A DNA stretch of 64,000 nucleotides, from NCBI GenBank assembly GCA_021791895.1, contig JAJYVS010000007.1, positions 1 through 64,000 on the forward strand. Direction: 5' to 3'. Below the pieces are notes generated by a model, which was not told the DNA's origin, made no database searches, and was given only the letters and a program-made list of their open reading frames with translations. Shown in pieces: positions 59,902 to 64,000 of the stretch (position 1 is its first letter; the number at the start of each line of letters is the position of its first letter). This stretch comes from Actinomycetes bacterium. Its GTDB lineage: Bacteria > Actinomycetota > Acidimicrobiia > Acidimicrobiales > RAAP-2. The position numbers were made by a program, and so were the translations under genes.

Positions 59902-61220
59902 CCGAGCGCCGTCCGGCGCCACCGAACCGCCGACGCGGCGAGCGTCCCACCAAGGCGACCTTCCGCCGGCGCCGCATCCGCGTCGCCCTCTTGGCCCTGA
60001 CGGTCGGGGTGGTCGGCTGGCTCGGCATCTCGATCGGCTCCGCCCTCACCAACCCGATGCTCGGCTCCTCGCTCCCGGGCCGCTTCGCTGAGTGGGCCCG
60101 CGCGCACGGGGCGAGCGCCATCGTGAACTGGGCCGAGAACCTCTGGTACAGCCACCACCCGCCGCCGGTGGGGGGCAAGCCGCCGGCCGGCGCCATCAAG
60201 ACCGTCCACCGCCACGAGGTGCACACCACCTCGGGCCCGCCCCATCTCGCCCCGCCGCCGGCCATCGTGCCGCCGGCCTCGCCTCCGTTGCCGGGTGAGG
60301 GCCAGTGGACCCCAGTCGGGCGCACGGTCGGAGGGCTGCCGGCCATCTACGTGACCACGGTGCGACCGGACCCCGTCCACACGAGCTACGTGGTCGGGGT
60401 GGCCTGGATGGACACCAAGCTCTTGCGGGCCACGCTGTACTCGGGCAGTCAGATCCCCGGCGGCGGTCCCTATCCGAACACCGCGCCGATCTCCCCGACC
60501 GCCTCGGACACCCTCGTGGCCGCGTTCAACGCCGGCTTCTTGATGTCGGCGGCCAACGGCGGGTACTACACCGACGGGCAGACCGAGATCCCATTGCGCA
60601 ACGGGGCGGCGTCCTTCGTCGTCTACCGCAACGGCTCGGCCACCGTGGGGGCATGGGGCCAGGACGTCACCATGACCCCCCAGGTGGTGTCGGTCCGCCA
60701 GAACCTCGACCTGTTGGTCGAGGGGGGGCAAGCGGTGCCCGGCCTCAACGCCAACGACACCACCCAGTGGGGCGCCACCCTCGGCAACGCCGTCTACGTG
60801 TGGCGTTCGGGGCTCGGGATCACCGCCGACGGGGCGCTCGTCTACGTGGGGGGTCCCGGGCTCAACATCACCGACCTGGCCAACCTCTTGGTGCGGGCGG
60901 GGGCGGTGCGGGCGATGGAGCTCGACATCAACACCGACTGGGTCAACTACAGCTACTACACGCCGTCGAGCACCTTCGGGGCGGCCAGCGGCACCAACGG
61001 GACCGAGCTGCTCTCGGCCATGGCCGGGGGCCCCAGCCGCTACTTCCAGTCCTGGTGGGCCCGGGACTTCATCACCATGTCGGCTGCCCCGGTGGTGACC
61101 GGCACCCCGAGCTCGGGCTCCCTCGGCCGCCCGCTCCAGCATTCGGCGGCCGCCGGGAGCCGCAAGCTCAGCCCGACGCCGCTGACGGGCCGGAGCCAGC
61201 GCTCGCCGCCGGCGGAGTGA
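59898..61220 (+). CDS. Phosphodiester glycosidase (NAGPA/DUF2233-like), membrane-anchored
   Basis: A 440-residue protein with one N-terminal transmembrane helix (about 27-47), a Pro/His-rich stalk and, from residue 130, a NAGPA-type domain (AFNAGFLMSAANGGYYTDG; NITDLANLLVRAGAVRAMEL). Such domains cleave a sugar from a phosphodiester in polysaccharides or glycolipids outside the cell. GTG 59898 overlaps the preceding stop, so it is translated with the redox genes although its role seems cell-wall related. Its last 53 bp overlap the cytochrome b gene tail to tail. Confidence 0.87.
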   Translation: MTERRPAPPNRRRGERPTKATFRRRRIRVALLALTVGVVGWLGISIGSALTNPMLGSSLPGRFAEWARAHGASAIVNWAENLWYSHHPPPVGGKPPAGAIKTVHRHEVHTTSGPPHLAPPPAIVPPASPPLPGEGQWTPVGRTVGGLPAIYVTTVRPDPVHTSYVVGVAWMDTKLLRATLYSGSQIPGGGPYPNTAPISPTASDTLVAAFNAGFLMSAANGGYYTDGQTEIPLRNGAASFVVYRNGSATVGAWGQDVTMTPQVVSVRQNLDLLVEGGQAVPGLNANDTTQWGATLGNAVYVWRSGLGITADGALVYVGGPGLNITDLANLLVRAGAVRAMELDINTDWVNYSYYTPSSTFGAASGTNGTELLSAMAGGPSRYFQSWWARDFITMSAAPVVTGTPSSGSLGRPLQHSAAAGSRKLSPTPLTGRSQRSPPAE

Positions 61221-63021
61221 GGTCGTGGGCCTTCGCCGCCGCCGAGCGGTGCCAGTCACGCCAGATCAGCCGGTGCAGCGGGATCCATTTCGGGATGTCC
61301 CGGAGGCCGGGGATGAACGGCACGAGCAGCAAGAGGATCGTCGCCAGGCCGGTCAGGTAGATGGCGATGAGGTCGATGTTGGAGGAGTGGTCGAACCCGG
61401 GGATCTGGTACCAGAGCGTGTACAGCCACAGCCAGGGCTGCCCGGGGTAGCTGCCGGTCTCGTTCATCACGCCCCACTGCGAGCCGGTCAGGTGCTGGGC
61501 CTGGGCCTTGTTGGAGAAGTAGCTGCCGTCCTCCAAGAACAACAAGGGCTTGGTGAAGTCGGTCCCGTAGAAGGGGTGCTGGGCCAACAGGTCGGCGTCG
61601 AGGGCGCCCGAGCGGGCCAGGGTCAGCTCGCTCGCGATCATGGTGGGGACCGGCCCGTCATTGGTCCTCGGCACGACCGGACTCCCGTTGACGAAGCGGA
61701 CCTTGCCCACCGCGTTCAGATAGGACTGGGCCCATGCCTTCTGGGTCGAGGCCGGGGCCGAGACGTACTCGTCCAGGGCCGCCCGCAGGGTGGGGGAGTC
61801 TGGGGTCAGCGTCTTCAGTGGGTCGACGACGAAGCTGGTGGCGGCGTCGATCGGCTGGCGGACCCCGGCCAGGGTTTGCCAGGACCAGCCGAGCCGCTGC
61901 ACGTTGCCGTCTTGGTGGTTGTAGGGCGGCCCGTAGGTCGCGGTCTCACTGGTCCCGGCCAGCTCGCTCGCGGCGGTGGCCACGAAGTCGGCCGGGGCGA
62001 TCTTCGCCCAGGTGGACACGGTCACCGGGGGCTCGTCGGGGGAGGAGAGCAGGGTGGCCAAGAGCACCACAAGCACGAGGGCGACGCCACCGGCGATGGT
62101 CGCCTCCTTCACGATGTCGTAGCGGCGGGTGGGGCCCCGCCACTCGGCGGCGTCGGCCGTCTGGGCGGCGCGGCGGGCCGCCCGTCCCCGGGCCGGGACG
62201 GCCGGGAGCGGGTGGGAGACCCCGCGGACCCGCACCAAGAGGATGTGGGCCCCGACGATGGCCACGAGGATGATTGGGATCAGGACCACGTGCCACAGCA
62301 GCATCTGGCCGAAGTTCATGAGGTTGAAGAAGGCGCCCAGCCCGACCGAGTTGAGGGCGTCCTTGCCGTTGGTGGAGATCCACTGGGAGTCGAAGTTCTG
62401 CTGGGACAGGTACCCGGTGAAGCACTCGACGATCGAGGCCATGAAGGCGACGATGCCGGTGATCCAGGTGGCGGTCCGACGGCCCCGCCATGCCGCCATC
62501 CAGAACTTGCCCCACAGGTGGATGACGAGGAACGCCATGAACAGCTCGACGCTCCAGAGGTGCAGGCTGTTGAAGAAGTGGCCGACCGGGTTGGTGTGCC
62601 ACCAGTCGACGCCGCCCAACGCGATGACCGCCCCCGAGATAATGGCCATCGCCAGCGCGGCCAGGCTGGCCACGCCGAAGACGTAGACCCAGGAGGAGAC
62701 GTAGGCCGGCTGGCGGTCGGGCAGGAGCTTGCCCGGCGGCAGCAGCCGGAGGGCCCGGCGCCGGATCCTCGCCGTCCACATGGTGGCTGTCCCCTCCGTC
62801 GGGTCAACCGGCGGCTCGGGGGATTCGGGGGCGGCGGGCGGCGGGAGGTCCGGTTCGGCCCGGTGACGGTTCGGGAACGGCACCAGGAGGGCCAGGGCGA
62901 AGATCACCACCATTACGGCGATCAGCACCAGATTGGACACCGAGACCATGAAGATCGACCAGTGGAGGTACCGGCCGGGCTGGTCCAGGTTTACGGCCGC
63001 TCCCATCATGGTGTGGAGCAC
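61168..63021 (-). CDS. Cytochrome b-like protein with large extracytoplasmic insert
   Basis: A 617-residue protein. An N-terminal single helix (about 20-48) is followed by a four-helix cytochrome b core with two histidine pairs for two hemes (H154/H168 in SLHLWSVELFMAFLVIHLWG; H244/H259 in LLWHVVLIPIILVAIVGAHI) and the conserved ECFTGYL segment. A helix (about 310-327) leads into roughly 210 extracytoplasmic residues, then a final helix near the C-terminus. It differs from ordinary QcrB in lacking a clear second (subunit IV-like) domain and has no qcrA/qcrC neighbours. Quinol oxidation with an unknown partner is likely. GTG 63021 has GAGGGGGG six bases upstream. Confidence 0.8.
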   Translation of the reverse strand: MLHTMMGAAVNLDQPGRYLHWSIFMVSVSNLVLIAVMVVIFALALLVPFPNRHRAEPDLPPPAAPESPEPPVDPTEGTATMWTARIRRRALRLLPPGKLLPDRQPAYVSSWVYVFGVASLAALAMAIISGAVIALGGVDWWHTNPVGHFFNSLHLWSVELFMAFLVIHLWGKFWMAAWRGRRTATWITGIVAFMASIVECFTGYLSQQNFDSQWISTNGKDALNSVGLGAFFNLMNFGQMLLWHVVLIPIILVAIVGAHILLVRVRGVSHPLPAVPARGRAARRAAQTADAAEWRGPTRRYDIVKEATIAGGVALVLVVLLATLLSSPDEPPVTVSTWAKIAPADFVATAASELAGTSETATYGPPYNHQDGNVQRLGWSWQTLAGVRQPIDAATSFVVDPLKTLTPDSPTLRAALDEYVSAPASTQKAWAQSYLNAVGKVRFVNGSPVVPRTNDGPVPTMIASELTLARSGALDADLLAQHPFYGTDFTKPLLFLEDGSYFSNKAQAQHLTGSQWGVMNETGSYPGQPWLWLYTLWYQIPGFDHSSNIDLIAIYLTGLATILLLLVPFIPGLRDIPKWIPLHRLIWRDWHRSAAAKAHDLTPPAASAGSGPSAASG

Positions 63022-63229
63022 AGTTCGCCCCCCTCATCTCCTCGACGTGCGGGTGCCTGCGGGCCATCGTGGTCGAGCGCTTACGCCGAGACTAGGGCCC
63101 AAGGTCCCTCGAGCGGTCGGTGGCGGGGGGGTTGGGGCGATTGCCCAGGGGTTTTCCTCGGTGGCTTCGGTCCGTTGCCGTCGGGTTTCGGCCCGGCGGG
63201 CGGGGGCCATCTCCGGCGAGCGGAACCTC

Positions 63230-63235
63230 TAGGCT
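63230..63235 (+). promoter_or_regulatory. TAGGCT -10 box before the DksA-type gene
   Basis: TAGGCT lies eight bases before ATG 63244 with no clear ribosome binding site. The 222-bp region 63022-63243 between the divergent genes otherwise shows only G-rich sequence. Confidence 0.4.
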
Positions 63236-63243
63236 TGGTCTTC

Positions 63244-63597
63244 ATGGCGAGTGACGCCTCCACCTCCGAACCGGTCACGGCCGACTACCGCGCCATCCTC
63301 GAGCGCGAGCGGGCCGGCCTGGCGCACCAGCTGGCCGAGCTGGGCCACGGCGACTCGGGCGGCCTCAACTACGACTCCAACTTCGCCGACACCTCCCAGG
63401 TGACGGCGGAACGGGGGGAGGCCGAGGCGTTGGCCGGTGAGCTGAAGGACGCGTTGGCCGAGGTCGAGGCGGCGCTGGCCCGGGTGGACAACGGCACCTA
63501 CGGCCGGTGCGCCCGCTGCGGGCAGGCCATCGGTCCGGCCCGCCTCGAGGCCATGCCGGCGGCGCAGCTCTGCATCACCTGCGCGTCGCGCTCGTGA
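63244..63597 (+). CDS. DksA/TraR-type zinc finger protein
   Basis: A 117-residue protein with a coiled-coil N-terminal half (ILERERAGLAHQLAEL; LKDALAEVEAALARVDNGTYG) and a C4 zinc finger (CARCGQAIGPARLEAMPAAQ, then LCITC). Actinobacterial members of this family are transcription-associated proteins, often called DksA/TraR C4-type, related to general stress and RNA polymerase control. ATG 63244 follows a TANNNT box. The next gene starts five bases downstream, so they may form an operon. Confidence 0.9.
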   Translation: MASDASTSEPVTADYRAILERERAGLAHQLAELGHGDSGGLNYDSNFADTSQVTAERGEAEALAGELKDALAEVEAALARVDNGTYGRCARCGQAIGPARLEAMPAAQLCITCASRS

Positions 63598-63601
63598 CTC
63601 G

Positions 63602-64000
63602 ATGAGCGACCCCAACCACTGGTGGCCAGGACCCCGAGAGCGGACCGGCGGATCGCAGGGCGACGGTACCAACGGGGCCGGCCCGCTCGGCGGGGGCGGC
63701 TACTACTACCCGCCCGGGACCACCCCCGGCGGCCGGCGGACCGAACCGCCGGCCCCGCGGGGCCCCCGCGGCCGGGGCGGCGCCCGGACCTGGCTGTGGG
63801 TCGGCATCGCGGTCCTCGTGGCGGTGCTCCTGGCCCACGCGCACAGCATCAACCGGGTCGACGTCGTCTTGTTCTGCACGATCATCCCCTCGATCATCCT
63901 CCACGAGGTGGCCCACGGCTGGGTGGCCCTGGCGTTCGGGGACGACACCGCCAAGCGGGCCGGGCGCCTCACCCTCAACCCGCTGGCCCACGTCGATCTG
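63602..64000 (+). CDS. Site-2 protease family (M50) membrane metalloprotease, truncated by window end
   Basis: The first 133 codons of a membrane metalloprotease. A Gly/Pro/Arg-rich cytoplasmic N-terminus (about 60 residues) precedes a transmembrane helix (LWVGIAVLVAVLLAHA), then the zinc motif HEVAH within ILHEVAHGWVALAFGD and RLTLNPLAHVD, typical of M50 peptidases of the rhomboid-like/site-2 class. It would cleave membrane-embedded substrates such as anti-sigma factors. The remainder, including the second catalytic Asp, is outside the window. ATG 63602 is five bases after the DksA-type gene's stop. Confidence 0.88.
   Translation, partial: MSDPNHWWPGPRERTGGSQGDGTNGAGPLGGGGYYYPPGTTPGGRRTEPPAPRGPRGRGGARTWLWVGIAVLVAVLLAHAHSINRVDVVLFCTIIPSIILHEVAHGWVALAFGDDTAKRAGRLTLNPLAHVDL

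Overview
The window is about 64 kb of very GC-rich, densely packed bacterial DNA. GTG starts are common and four-base ATGA/GTGA gene overlaps are the rule. The conserved block HAD phosphatase - hypothetical - tlyA - nadK - recN - pyrG - NUDIX - xerD (about 45-53 kb), an actinobacterial-type SARP regulator, and a TANNNT -10 box a few bases before many start codons all point to an actinomycete. Acidimicrobiia is a plausible class, but that placement is inference. No rRNA, tRNA or CRISPR array was found, and no gap between genes exceeds about 220 bp.

Layout. (1) 1-9.6 kb, minus strand: the first codons of an IS630-type transposase at the window edge, a GT4 glycosyltransferase, a coupled universal stress protein / GH65 phosphorylase pair, a class V aminotransferase, a CBS protein, and a methyltransferase coupled to a glycosyltransferase-WecG fusion. 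(2) 9.7-15.9 kb: a histidine phosphatase, a D-cysteine desulfhydrase-like enzyme, a coupled lipoprotein / FtsH-like protease pair with an enlarged AAA domain, a DUF2277 protein and a 2H phosphoesterase. (3) 15.9-23.7 kb, minus strand: a gene chain with a GAF/degenerate-GGDEF protein, a flippase fused to a degenerate GGDEF domain, a holo-ACP synthase, a carrier protein, an aaRS-like amino acid:[carrier protein] ligase, a tandem alpha/beta hydrolase and a nucleotidyltransferase. (4) 23.9-30.3 kb, plus strand: an Sfp-type phosphopantetheinyl transferase and a small NRPS cassette. That cassette has an A-PCP gene whose specificity code reads as leucine but which carries one in-frame TAA, then a P450, then a condensation domain with a decayed adenylation domain. 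(5) 30.3-39.1 kb: exopolysaccharide genes, namely a GH26-like protein with both catalytic Glu replaced, a Wzy-type polymerase, a Wzz-like protein with an N-terminal sensor-like domain, an intact diguanylate cyclase, a polyprenyl-phosphate sugar transferase and an SGNH hydrolase. (6) 39.1-44.7 kb: an AAA-TPR-SARP regulator, a broken methyltransferase gene and an orphan sugar-ABC ATPase. (7) 45-53.1 kb: the conserved housekeeping block. (8) 53.2-61.2 kb: a two-component system, then a redox cassette (ApbE, ferric-reductase-like membrane protein, NuoF-like protein, ferredoxin, four-helix membrane protein) and a phosphodiester glycosidase. (9) 61.2-64 kb: a divergent cytochrome b, a DksA-type zinc finger protein and the start of a site-2 protease.

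Regions 3-6 look like one accessory locus that makes a surface polysaccharide under c-di-GMP and SARP control. It carries two separate routes for loading amino acids onto phosphopantetheine carriers: the aaRS-like ligase with its own ACP and AcpS, and an NRPS A-PCP with a P450. This suggests an amino-acid-modified or peptide-modified envelope product. That is the most novel biology here, although the NRPS arm is interrupted in this sequence.
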